This document shows, piece after piece, positions 32,143-41,900 of a stretch of 64,000 nucleotides of DNA. The DNA is taken from positions 57,430 to 121,429 of the forward strand of contig JBBELK010000014.1 in NCBI GenBank assembly GCA_037783545.1. The letters are read 5' to 3'. Each line of letters opens with the position of its first letter. Position 1 is the first letter of the stretch. Under the pieces are notes generated by a model that searched no databases, had not been told where the DNA came from, and saw nothing but the letters and a program-made list of their open reading frames with translations. This DNA comes from Henricia sp. BOLD:AAB3569 (Eukaryota > Echinodermata > Asteroidea > Spinulosida > Echinasteridae). Position numbers and translations under genes: made by a program.

Positions 32143-33169
32143 AACTAGAGCTACGTCTGTTCTATGAACAGAGCGTAGGGATTTTTCACATTTGTTTTAC
32201 TTAAAAAATGAGCATGCTTACCTTGCAAAATTAGATGTTAGCATATCAACTATTTAACTTTAAAAAATTTTACCTTTAATGTGTTACCTTTAAATGATTG
32301 ATGACGTCATCAATGTTTTAACCACACAGACATGTTTGGTGGTCGACTTACTCTATAAGCAGCACTATTGGGCTAATTTGCGCAAACACTGCTATGAAAG
32401 GGTCATTTTAAGACTTTTTAATTTTGACGCTAGAGGGCGCCCTTTTATGGAATGACGTAGAAACGTACATTTTTGGAAACCCTATTTACCTTAGACACTG
32501 ACACTACCAACCGCATCTCGGCAGCTTTCACCACTTTTACAAAATAGGTTCATTTAAATGCACTTCCGGTTTCTACCGAAAGTGAGCAAGGTCACAGGTC
32601 ATGGCGATATTTTTTGGATACCCCACCCTAGTCGAACTCAAACACCTTTGACCCCATCCAAATACCCTTTTACCAGTTTCAAATGGAAGGGCAAAGTCTG
32701 TTTGACCAATAGGGAATGAGGTTAAATGTCAAGGCATGTGGGCATCTGAAAGACCTTTATTAATGATCGTATATGCCGAAAGAATCAATATCGTAGGTCA
32801 AACGGATGATTTTTTATGAATTTTTTAATATGGAAACATTTAATTTCATGCCCCTTTAAACTTACACCTGATGACGTCATGATGACGCCATTGTTGGGTG
32901 CATACCTCTTCTATCTACTGTGTCTTTCATGTGACCAAGTTTGTTTAAGAACAACCTCAAGTTTGGGAACGACCTCAAAAAGTGCCGACAACGCCCATGC
33001 GTTATGTCAATGGGGGGCGGGGGGAAATCAGAAGAAGAAATAAACGGAAAAGCCATACATTAACGACCTTTGCTAGTGATCGTATATGGGAAGGAATCAA
33101 TGTTGTAATTTGTATTTTAAAATATTTTCATGCACCTTTAATCTGACACGTGATGACGTCATTACCCAG

Positions 33170-33325
33170 GTAACATTCCCACATGGGGCCCATATTGGCC
33201 CCATATGTGCAAGTATATAAGGGGCCCATATGGGTCCTGTATGGGCTGCACCCAACGCCCCATGTGGGGCCGATATGGGCCAACCATTGTTCTCCAGATC
33301 ATTCCCACATGGGTCATATGAGATC
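33170..33325. repeat. CCCATATGGG-rich palindromic insert
   Basis: CCCACATGGGGCCCATATTG, GGGGCCCATATGGGTCC, CCCCATGTGGGGCCGATATG and CCCACATGGGTCATATG occur within about 150 bp. Each is a small palindrome. It has no counterpart at the matching place in copy C, so it may be an insertion, limits unclear. Confidence 0.6.
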
Positions 33326-33877
33326 ATTAGTAAAATACATTTGTTAATGACCGTATATGGTGCAGGAATCACGATCATAGGTGCCTGATTTGTTATGAAT
33401 GTTTGATCGTAAATATTTTAATTTAAATATTTAATTAAACTGTTCATTTTTAGTTTGTTTTGTTCACATTTGGGATGGAAATCCGATGTTTACTCGAAAA
33501 ACTGATATACATATATTAGTCATCAAAGGCAGAAATCAGAGCACATAATTTGTTAAGATTGAAAAGAGTTTGGCCAGGAAGGAACAATTTCGTAATTAGA
33601 TTTGTTGAAGATGGTTCAATAAAATCATAACAATGACTTAATGATTTCAGGCCTATATTATAAGCTTTGCACCTTACTAAACCTAAAAAGAAAGAAAACA
33701 AACATTGGAATTAATGCTTCACGGCAAAACTATGACATTCTCTCAATAGCATACAATTACTTTCTTGTAGAGAGTGGACTCTTTTAAATAAGACTGAAAT
33801 AACATGAAAGATTGTATCCTACTCACTGAACTTTTGTTAAACCATCTTCTGTTGAATTACACGTCCGTGGTAGACAG

Positions 33878-34686
33878 TTAAAGGAACACGTTGCCTTCAG
33901 ATTTCACGAAATCTCACGTTTGAGGGTGTTCCTTATACTTATTAAGAGTTGTTCTTGCATTAAAACACATTTAATGTGTTATAATTAGTGAATGGTAATT
34001 AAAAACAACAAACACTGACCTCTGACCCCCACTACATGTCCCGCGAAATGTATACGTATTTCAAGCCGTCAATACGATCGTCCGGGTAGTGGGCAAAATG
34101 CAGCGACGAACAGGAGTTAGGCTGGCGCCGTAGCCAGTGGTCAGGTAAACCTATCAGATGAACGCAAGGTACCATACCATTCTCCGCCTCCCGAGACATG
34201 TGTGAAATGTAAACACACAGACACACCGACTGGCTGTCAAAAAATGGATCGTCAAGAGAACACAGCAGACGCGTAAAAAAAGAAAAAACGAAAACCTCGC
34301 CAATCAGGGTAAGAATATTGTCATGGGACAAACCGATAGAAAGGACTTGGATGATTTATACCCAATGGTTATTGTAGACACGAATTTAAAAAACAGGCAC
34401 ATCACACGCAACGGAGGAAGGAACAATAATTTCTTTCTCCAGGCTGGAAATAAGACTAATATAATTTCTCCGCCATTTACGGGAGTCAAGATTTTGACTC
34501 CCAAATGGCGGAGCGTGCTGCTTCGAGAAATTACGCAAAATTGAAGCATTTCTAAGGCACGTTTGTGTGGATCATTATATTCTACTTTTTAAACATCTTT
34601 CAGATCGTGCTCATTATACTTCAAACGCTTGTAATAGCCCAAAAACGCCCAATAAAGCGCAACCCGAAGGCAACGTGTTCCTTTAA
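33878..34686. mobile_element. 801-bp TTAA element with empty-site proof
   Basis: TTAA at 33,878-33,881 and 34,683-34,686 flank ends AGGAACACGTTGCCTTC and GAAGGCAACGTGTTCCT (perfect, 17 bp). The paralogous site in copy C (31,064-31,090) reads CAGTTAAAAGACTGCTTCC without the element; joining the flanks of this copy at one TTAA gives the same words. Because TTAA is palindromic, a TA duplication with ends AAGGAACACG is equally compatible. Interior frames of up to 99 codons show no transposase motif. Confidence 0.96.
34468..34513. repeat. 46-bp palindrome inside the TTAA element
   Basis: CTCCGCCATTT-ACGGGAGTCA against TGACTCCC-AAATGGCGGAG, about 20-bp arms with a short loop. It may be a second tiny inserted palindrome or a structural core of the element. 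Confidence 0.85.
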
Positions 34687-35499
34687 AAGACTGCTTCCGG
34701 CGCCGTGTCACACAGGGCACACGGAATAGACATCTACGGTAAAAATTGATTTATGCGAAGTTTGCTCGAAGTTTGCTGGCTGAACTTTGGCCTTCAATTG
34801 ACCCAGGAAGGAAGGGGCAGATGAAAATGACTACACAAAGGAAATTGTAGCTCAGGATCTGATCTATAATGTCTGCTAAATATGAAGACCCTGCGTCATG
34901 TGGTTTTATAGAGGGAAATATTGTACGAAATGCATTTTTGGCTCATTTTTATGACGAAAATCCACTTTTTTGTCAATTTTAAATAATTATAATTACGTAA
35001 TCATTGACGTCATTGTGATGTTCTACACGGGGTGGAAGTTTGTGATGGGGCCCATGCCTGTACCTAGTTTTATAAAGATCAAGCGTAGTTTAATAGGTAA
35101 TAAGTACAACAAAATACAAACAATGTGATTATTGAATTGGCTGAACTTTGACCTTCGATTGACCCAGGAAGGAAGGTTCAGATGAAAATGCCTACACTAA
35201 GAACATTAAAGCTCATGATCTGATCTAAATGTTTGCCAAATATGAAAACCCTGGGTCATGTGGTTTTGGCAAGGGAACCATTTTAAAAAGAGCATATTTC
35301 GGAAATTTTCCGCTTTTTAGGCATTTTTAAAGTGTTATAATGACGTAACGGATGACGTCACAATGAAGCCATTCTTGGGTGCACACCTCTTATACTATGT
35401 CTTTGATGTGACCAAGTTTGGTTAAGATCAATGTTTGGGAACAACCTGAAAAAGCGCCGACAACGCCTATGCGCTTTGTCTATGGGAAAAAAATCAGAA

Positions 35500-35542
35500 G
35501 AAGAAGAAGAAGAAGAAATAAACGGAAAAAAAAAAAAAAAAA
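35500..35542. repeat. GAA simple repeat and poly-A
   Basis: (AGA)n then AAATAAACGG and a run of about 18 A. It forms the tail of copy D. Confidence 0.92.
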
Positions 35543-35697
35543 CGAAAACAAAGGCTTTTTCGCCGCAAAGCGAAAAAGCCAAAAAATCAAAACGAAAACA
35601 AAGGCTTTTTCGTCCTAAACGAAAAAGCCAATAAACGGAAAAATAAAATCAAAACGAAAACAAAGGCTTTTTCGTCCTAAACGAAAAAGCCAAAAAC
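35543..35697 (+). repeat. Three-unit hairpin repeat (GGCTTTTTCG)
   Basis: Three units of ACGAAAACAAAGGCTTTTTC followed by a short loop and CGAAAAAGCC at about 35,545, 35,592 and 35,652. The stem GGCTTTTTCG / CGAAAAAGCC is perfect in all three; the loop is CCGCAAAG in the first and TCCTAAA in the others. Confidence 0.92.
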
Positions 35698-35758
35698 AAA
35701 GATAAAGAAATCGTACAATAGTAATAGGTGATCGGAATGAGTTCCCATCACCTAATAA

Positions 35759-35880
35759 CTAGACTTGGTTCCAAGTCCGAGATCCTGTTTTGTTTTCCGT
35801 TTCCGATTTTTGAAATGTATGGACAGGGAACTAGTCTATTTCGGTTCAGGATCTCGGACTTGGGACTTCTGCACGCCAGC
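35759..35880 (+). mobile_element. MITE, family M3, copy 1
   Basis: Ends TAGACTTGGTTCCAAGTCCG / CGGACTTGGGACTTCTGCAC with internal GAGATCCTG / CAGGATCTC arms. It is matched base for base in inverted orientation by 39,204-39,323 as far as I can read. Confidence 0.9.
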
Positions 35881-36470
35881 TACATTCATGTATTCACCAG
35901 TTGGATTTACATACAGCGCGGTTTCCGTAGCGACGGCCAATTGGAACGTATACAAATCCGGGTGGTCGGGTCTATATGCTTCACAGGTAAGATGAGGTTT
36001 ACCATTTTCGCAGTCTTCTTTTTAAAACTGTTTCTGTGGTTTGTTGTTATGAAGAACTAGTGCCATAAGCATGAAATGTTGTAATATTTTGAATGGAAAT
36101 AAAAATATAACGTACTCCTGACACTTACTCGTGTCACAATACACATCTGTTACCTTTTGGTAGAATGGAATAGTCGCTTTGTAATCCTCCAGTGCATGTA
36201 TTTTAGTGCAACTGCTGTTGCGAACTTGCGATAAACTTAATTTTTTTTGCAAATGCCGAGACAAAAACGCAAAAAAACACAGGTATACCGTACCGGGGTA
36301 CGTGTTGTATTAGTGGTATTTGTCAAATCTGGGGACACGCAACAGCAGAACCTTTTTGATGACAAAATCTATATTCTTTTGAAGCGGTTTGAGAGTGATC
36401 GTTACCGATTTACCCGGCCGATTTGATAACGCGTGGCGCCCGGCGAGCTCCCCGTACAAAAGACGCGAGG
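35881..36470. other. No recognisable feature
   Basis: Nothing identifiable. TCTTTTTAAAACTG and AT-rich words only. Confidence 0.4.
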
Positions 36471-36701
36471 CGACCGTTTGCCAACTCGACCGTAAACCAA
36501 ATCGACCGCGAACCGACCGTAGTTCAAGTTTTTCTTTGAAACTTGGAATTTGTATGTCCAAAAATACTGCAACTTAATGATGTGTCACTACACCCGTATC
36601 TTCGGTCAGTCAACGGTGGACGTAAAGCAAAGTTACTTAATTGTTGCATGCACTGTGCTGTGTGGTCGAGTTGGTTCACGGTCGAGTTGGGCAAACGGTC
36701 G
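36471..36701. mobile_element. Inverted-repeat element (CGACCGTTTGCC)
   Basis: CGACCGTTTGCCAACTCGAC then CGTAAACCA at the left; TGGTTCACGGTCGAGTTGGG and CAAACGGTCG at the right, about 30-bp arms with a single-base gap. The interior repeats ACCGACCGT. Non-coding. Confidence 0.75.
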
Positions 36702-38039
36702 ACTTGACCCGAGTCCATAGTATTATATTGCATCCATTTCGTAACAAATTTACCTACTTTCCTAATGAAGGGTTCGACGTCACATAAGCCCTCCTACATT
36801 TTAACCTATGAGACAACTCAAGAAGACTTTTTTCCTACCCTAAAATCTCCATATTTTAAGGAAAAAACTTGCAGTGAGTGGTCGTGGCTCTTCATGGGAA
36901 GAACACATTCAAATGAGAGGTCTGCAATTTTCAGGTTATTAAAACTGATGTTAATGCACAAAATAAGGGTTGTAACTTGTCTCCTTCTGCTCGAGACCCA
37001 AGTCAAGTCGGGCATATTGGTCAAGTTTGCTCGTTAAGTCGAGTATTCACGACAATAAATTTGTCAAACTAATTTCAAATTGAGTCTTAACAATGGAACT
37101 CACATGCTTTTAGCCCAGGTTTCTTTAGTGCTGAAATTCGGTCCCCAAAATGACAAAAAATGCATAAAAAATTTATTTTATTTTTGGCTGAATCAAATAA
37201 AAATATCCGACTCATGTCAAGTATTTTGAGGTTTGAGTCTCAAGTCGAGCCATATCATTTGGGGTTGGAGTCTCGAGTCAACTAGAGTCTGAGTCTCGAG
37301 ATCGCCTGCACAAAATAAGGCAAATTTTAGCAATCGTATTCAGGATCAACATTTAAATGGCATGAGAAAATATGCTTGTAACACTGTTGTAATTCAGATA
37401 TTTAGTTGGTTTTATACTGCGGTATTCCTTTTTTTAACAAAAAATGATCTACATTAAACATTTTATACATGTATTGCTTAAAATGCCTCCCGAAGAGATT
37501 GTAGGTTTAAAAATTTGTCACAATTTGTATACATGTATACCCAGCACGTATGGGACCTATGACTCAACACACTGTAGGTGGTCCAATAATTTTTTCCCAA
37601 GGCTGTGTGTTGGAGCTAGGATGTTGCAAAGTACTCAAATTGTGCTCTAAACACCGTAGGAAAATATCATGCTGTCCATATCATGCTGAACTCCTCTTCA
37701 CGTTTTGTGGCAGTTCCTTCAATCTTGTAAGTTTGTGAATAGTCCCACAAAGGTATTGCCAAGGCACAGATCCGCCAAGGCTTCTTGCAGTGAGTTCAAG
37801 CTGAGCTCTCGAAGTAGTCCTGCCTCAGTTGGACTCTGTGCACAAATACAAGTAAAAAGGTTATTGGTATAAATTACCATACTTTGCCTTTCCTGACATA
37901 TACATGCGTCACAGGAGCTAATTAACAGATGCAGTTTTGGATGCATGTTTCTGAATTCGAGCACCTGACCAAAATAATAGAAAATTTTCCCACACACCCC
38001 TCCACCGCCCCCAAAAAGTGAATATACGTGAATCTACCT
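36702..38039. other. Unannotated region with weak exon candidate
   Basis: GAGTCTCGAGTC-type words recur at 36,985-37,045 and 37,230-37,300. On the minus strand an acceptor-like TTGTATTTGTGCACAG precedes an open stretch (about 37,840 to 37,719) rich in Leu and acidic/amide residues. It has no recognised family and ends at a stop, so I do not call it a gene. Confidence 0.3.
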
Positions 38040-38044
38040 GCTTC

Positions 38045-38290
38045 TGCTTACTAATTAGGGTAATATTTCCCCTTAGGTGGGGGTTTGGTCACATTTGTTC
38101 ATGCCCCCAGGGTGGGGATTTTGACAAAAGGAAATCATATTGTCTGTGCACATGGGAGCAAAACGTGCATTATTTCGCATCGCACACCCGTACCTCTGGG
38201 TGGGGTTTTGTCACCTAGATTTTGCCCCGCAGGAGTGGAATTTTGTCACTCGAAAAGTGACAATCCCCTTTTCTGAGGTGGGATAGAGCG
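38045..38290 (-). repeat. Dispersed repeat R2, copy 2
   Basis: Reverse-complement counterpart of 19,868-20,090: CCTTAGGTGGGGGTTTGGTC, ATGCCCCCAGGGTGGGGATT, TTTTGTCACCTAGATTTTGC, AAAAGTGACAATCCCC, GAGGTGGGAT. It is diverged by several indels. Confidence 0.85.
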
Positions 38291-38439
38291 GGGAAGTGAA
38301 ACAATTCATACATGTAGGCCTATGTGCATAGGGCCTACATCATGACATGTAATTGTTTTGCCCTTTCCCAATTATTACAAATACACTAAATGTTTTCCCC
38401 AAAGACACTATCGGGAAAACTTCAAGTTCATAGCATACG

Positions 38440-38520
38440 TGCTCGGATCGGGTGGGATTTGAACCCACGACTTCCTGCTAACAAAGCAGATGCCTGCTTC
38501 TAGCTCACTAGCATGCTTGC
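38440..38520 (-). pseudogene. tRNA-like relic, Thr(TGT)-like
   Basis: On the minus strand GTGGGTTCAAATCCCAC is a perfect T-arm/B box and TCTGC-TTTGTTA-GCAGG a 5-bp anticodon arm with loop TTTGTTA, anticodon TGT. The A box (GCTAGTGAGCTAGAAGC) is poor and no acceptor stem forms. Confidence 0.6.
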
Positions 38521-38784
38521 TCAAGTTTGACTTTTTGGCAGGATTACCCGAAAGAATGGAGAACTCTGGCTTCAGTCTTCAGACAATGTCAGACCTCAGG
38601 CCTATTATTACTTATTTTATTAGGACAACAAATGAGAGATTCGTATTCCTAAATTTGGGTTTTTCATTAAATCAGCAAGTTACTGAGGTTTGATAAAGTA
38701 TTAACATTTTCAAGAATTTTTTCTGCTCAACTTCTTCATTCTTACTGCATGAAAGTCTTAGTCATATGTTAACATATCAACGTA
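38521..38784. other. No recognisable feature
   Basis: Nothing identifiable. Confidence 0.4.
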
Positions 38785-38895
38785 CCGTGAAACCGGGTAG
38801 AGGCCGCCTGGCCCCGCGCCGCAGCCGGGCGCGGCCCACTACGGCCCGGCCCAGGCAGCGCTAGGCCAGCCAGGCATGTGCCGGCACAGTCCGCG
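38785..38895. other. GC-rich island
   Basis: An abrupt roughly 110-bp segment of mostly G and C (GGCCGCCTGGCCCCGCGCCG and similar) in AT-rich surroundings. No frame or repeat partner elsewhere in the window. It may be a fragment of a GC-rich element. Confidence 0.6.
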
Positions 38896-39203
38896 TATGG
38901 TAATCTTTTCAAATTTTAAGTGATTACCTGTTGAAGATTCAATTTAGGTGATGTTATAACCATGTCATGTACCCCAGATTCTTTCACCATCTCAACCATC
39001 TGCGAATGTCAGTAAATTATCAACCGATATGTCAGAATGTTGTATTATTTACAACAGGTTTGTAAACAATCCAACACGACTCGCAAATACATCCTCTAGA
39101 AGATTTCTAATGAATATTCATTACAACGTAAGGCTCCCTGTGACTTCGACCAATCATATCGTTACGTCCTGTTTTGGACTTAATTCCCATAGACCGTGTA
39201 CAA
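38896..39203. other. No recognisable feature
   Basis: Nothing identifiable. Confidence 0.4.
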
Positions 39204-39323
39204 CTGGCGTGCAGAAGTCCCAAGTCCGAGATCCTGAACCGAAATAGACTAGTTCCCTGTCCATACATTTCAAAAATCGGAAACGGAAAACAAAACAGGA
39301 TCTCGGACTTGGAACCAAGTCTA
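39204..39323 (-). mobile_element. MITE, family M3, copy 2
   Basis: Inverted, apparently identical partner of 35,759-35,880 (CTGGCGTGCAGAAGTCCC ... GGAACCAAGTCTA). Confidence 0.9.
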
Positions 39324-39655
39324 CCTAATAACAAGAAAACTCACCAGGGATGTGCAGACATTAGACTTACAAAAACCGCAGAAAAACACAGTTGTGAAGA
39401 GATAAAAATACAGGTCTTTTCTTGATGCTGCTGGTCTACACACTGACCATGTGCTTGTGGTCACAGGGCCAGTGACCTCTACAGAAATAAACTATTTGGG
39501 GGATGCACTACAAAAGACACGGGTCATACACAATCTAATGGGGCTTACACATGGGAAACTAAAAGGACATTAACAATATACTACAGGGGATGCACACCTA
39601 TTAAAAACGGGACAGTTATTACACAATTTAAAGGAAATTATTTATAAACAGTTTT
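39324..39655. other. No recognisable feature
   Basis: Nothing identifiable apart from short repeated words GGGGATGCAC (39,498 and 39,586). Confidence 0.4.
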
Positions 39656-39659
39656 CACC

Positions 39660-40030
39660 CTTCTACAATTGCCCAAAACCGGCCGAGTTACTTACAAGTT
39701 CAGCTTAAACTCTCCTGCCGGTCTACAAGCTGTTTTCCCACAGTCAGCCAATTCTGGATGGCTATATTGTGCCCGGGATACTCGCTAATTTTGAAGTCAA
39801 GGAATTTCCCGACGAACTTCAAATTTTGCCTGTTAGAACCAAACTATATTCCACACTTGTCCTGCAAATTTGACAAACCTTCGCTCAAAACCGGCTGAGT
39901 TACTTACGAGTTTAGTTAAAACTCTTCTGCCGGGCCTACAAGCGCACAGTCGGCCACTTGTCGATGATACCCACTTATTTGGAAATCAAGGAATTTTCCA
40001 ACGAACTTCAAATTTTGCATGCTCCAAACT
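39660..40030 (+). repeat. Satellite relative, two diverged units (about 189-bp period)
   Basis: Same family and orientation as 23,583-23,955. The second unit, ATTTGGAAATCAAGGAATTT then TCCAACGAACTTCAAATTTT and GCATGCTCCAAACTGT, is nearly identical to the 273-bp monomer over about 55 bp, while the first unit has the older TCAAGGAATTTCCCGACGAA form. Confidence 0.9.
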
Positions 40031-40402
40031 GTGAACTGTAAAAAATTCCCGTAAAATTACAAGATTTTCTTCGTGTACAATAACGGTGTCGGACAGTATT
40101 TCTGGTTTTACAGAGGTTTTGCATGTAAATACATCCGGTCAAACTGTTGATTAACAGAATGTCATTTTTTTAAAGGCAATGCTGTAAATTAATGGCATGG
40201 GTGGAAGTTTCAAAGGATATTCCCGTAAAAAGACATGTTTGAGTTGTAAACTGTCCATTAACAGAACACACCTTCTTTGTTGGGCTATTTTGGGCTCGAA
40301 ATAGACCCATACATTATTCTGAAGCGCATTCGAGAGTAAATTAGATATATCCTGAAAAGACGCCGTCAAATGTAGACGTTTTTGAGCACATTTAAAAAAT
40401 CC
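40031..40402. other. No recognisable feature
   Basis: Nothing identifiable. Confidence 0.4.
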
Positions 40403-40489
40403 AAGGTCACGTGACCTTTCGGTACCAAATTCTGGTTCCGAAAAGTCACGTGGTCTTGTGAGTTAGTTGTATTTCCAGCCGTATAAAAG
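40403..40489 (+). promoter_or_regulatory. E-box palindrome hairpin plus TATA-like box
   Basis: AAGGTCACGTGACCTT is a perfect 16-bp palindrome containing GTCACGTGAC, the CLEAR/TFE-type E-box. Together with the facing GTCACGTGGTC it forms a longer inverted repeat (TTTCGGTACCA / TGGTTCCGAAA). TATAAAAG follows at 40,482-40,489. A promoter firing to the right is plausible. An ATG at 40,787 opens only 30 codons, so no gene is assigned. Confidence 0.35.
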
Positions 40490-41739
40490 TTTGTTACTGC
40501 AGAACTGCACCAAATTCAACTCTGATTTCCCCCCAATATTTATAAGTAGGCCTAATTGACAAAAGAGAGACTATTTATACAGGTATGAAACAAAGTTAAA
40601 CATAAGTATGAAAATTCGAACATAATCGTTTTTTTCGAGAGTCCGGAGAAAGGGAGCGAGCGCGTGCTACGGCAGGCTACCGTGGAGTGTAGAAATTTGC
40701 CCCGCGCAGCATGCACGGCAAATAGCCTGAGTGTACACACACGCAGGCGTGTTGCTTCGGTGCACGTACGTTCGTGAAGAAAAAACATGATGCCAACTCC
40801 TCAAAAGAAAAGGGAAATTCCTATTCGGTCGTCCGGGCTGTCCAGTGAAATCGTGAGCAGAAAATTGGAGATATCCTGAGCAGGAGAAGAGCGAATCGTT
40901 TGTGACAAAGTCGTGAGGCTCTCGCGTAGTTACAACGGCTGGTAAAGCGTATAAGTTATAACCCGTCTTTTGACCGTTTTTGTTATTTTTGCACTGCTTT
41001 AGTAAATTACGGGATATTTTGATGATATTTTTTTCGCAACGACCATCAAAAAAGTATTGTCAATGCTGCTACATCACTAAATCATGTAAACAGTAGGCAG
41101 GTGTGTACCTTTAACCGTATCAGCCCCACTTTGTTTATGCGCATGCAGCCTGCAATGCCCACGTTGTTTATTCACACAGTGCTCCCAGTCCCACGTGCTA
41201 CGTGCGTGGCTACGTGCACTGGCACAAGGTCACCGCGAGTTCATACATGAATACACATTAGTGCGCCCAAGTAAATAGGCAAAGATGCGTGCGCCGAGCT
41301 CATGAATATTTTGTATGCCCTCAAATTCTTCTATATTAGAGAGAATTGCGAGCTGAACAAGTGTGGTCTTGTGGGGAAACTGGCCACCATCGTGATGTGG
41401 GGTATTTTTTCTTCCAAGTACAAACATTTTGGAGAATGTAGCTCGTGAAAGTTTCCCTATTTTTCCCAGTAGCGAATGTGACTTTTTTTCAAAATGGCGC
41501 TGGTCTGTTTGGCAATTTTCACTCTTGCAGGGGTAGTTTTGTTTCATATGTGGAAATTAGGGAATGAAAGTGACGGATTACCCCTATAAAATTGAACAGA
41601 ATTAAAAAGATGAGATTTCAATGTGTATTTTGGTTGTCGTCTCCAGACGCTAATAAGAGAGTTGTGGGTATTTTAAAATGATTTTTGAAAATTGGGCATT
41701 TAGCATTGGTTCCTATGGTGTGCAATCATTACACTCACA
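40490..41739. other. No supported gene
   Basis: GC-richer near 40,640-40,770 and 41,110-41,240. A 105-codon minus-strand frame (41,547-41,230), downstream of the acidic frame below, has no recognisable domain. It might be a remnant of the same locus, but nothing shows this. Confidence 0.35.
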
Positions 41740-41900
41740 CTAACTGTGCGTTGTAATATCCGAGTCTGAAGACTTAGACGAAGAATATTCATCAGATTCG
41801 TGGCTAGTTTCAGCGGATTCTTCGGATGAACTCACATAATCCATGTCAGAGTCACTGTCTGCAAAAATTCTTCAAGTATCTCTGCATCGCGATCAGCCAT
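41740..41900 (-). pseudogene. Frameshifted acidic Ser/Asp-rich N-terminal frame
   Basis: The minus strand has an ATG at 41,900 in a strong Kozak context (AGCACCATGG). It opens MADRDAEILEEFL and then ends early at 41,832. The overlapping frame, entered at the run of five T (41,863-41,867 on the plus strand as A), continues as a strongly acidic, Ser-rich segment (DSDSDMDYVSSSEESAE and on) to a TAG at 41,740-41,742. A one-base change in the homopolymer would connect the two, so this looks like a single frame broken by an indel or a sequencing error. A short acidic start followed by Ser/Asp/Glu-rich low-complexity sequence is typical of piggyBac-type transposase N-termini, among other proteins. 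No catalytic region is visible, so this is a suggestion only. The total length of about 53 residues means only the start of a protein is present, unless it is spliced. Confidence 0.4.

Larger units (their letters stand above)
32144..35520 (+). repeat. Tandem long element, copy D
   Basis: Same start hairpin as C (CTAGAGCTACGTCTGTTC) and an expanded end AAGAAGAAGAAGAAGAAGAA at about 35,500. It is longer than C mostly because of the 801-bp insert at 33,882-34,682. Its 34,781 and 35,140 units match C's 31,418 and 31,789 units. Confidence 0.88.

Noticed and set aside
35728..36060. 110-codon frame, similar to a frame at 39,107-39,334
   Set aside because: The similarity is the two copies of MITE M3, not a conserved protein.
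41230..41547. 105-codon minus-strand frame as the continuation of the acidic frame
   Set aside because: No splice sites or homology link the two.
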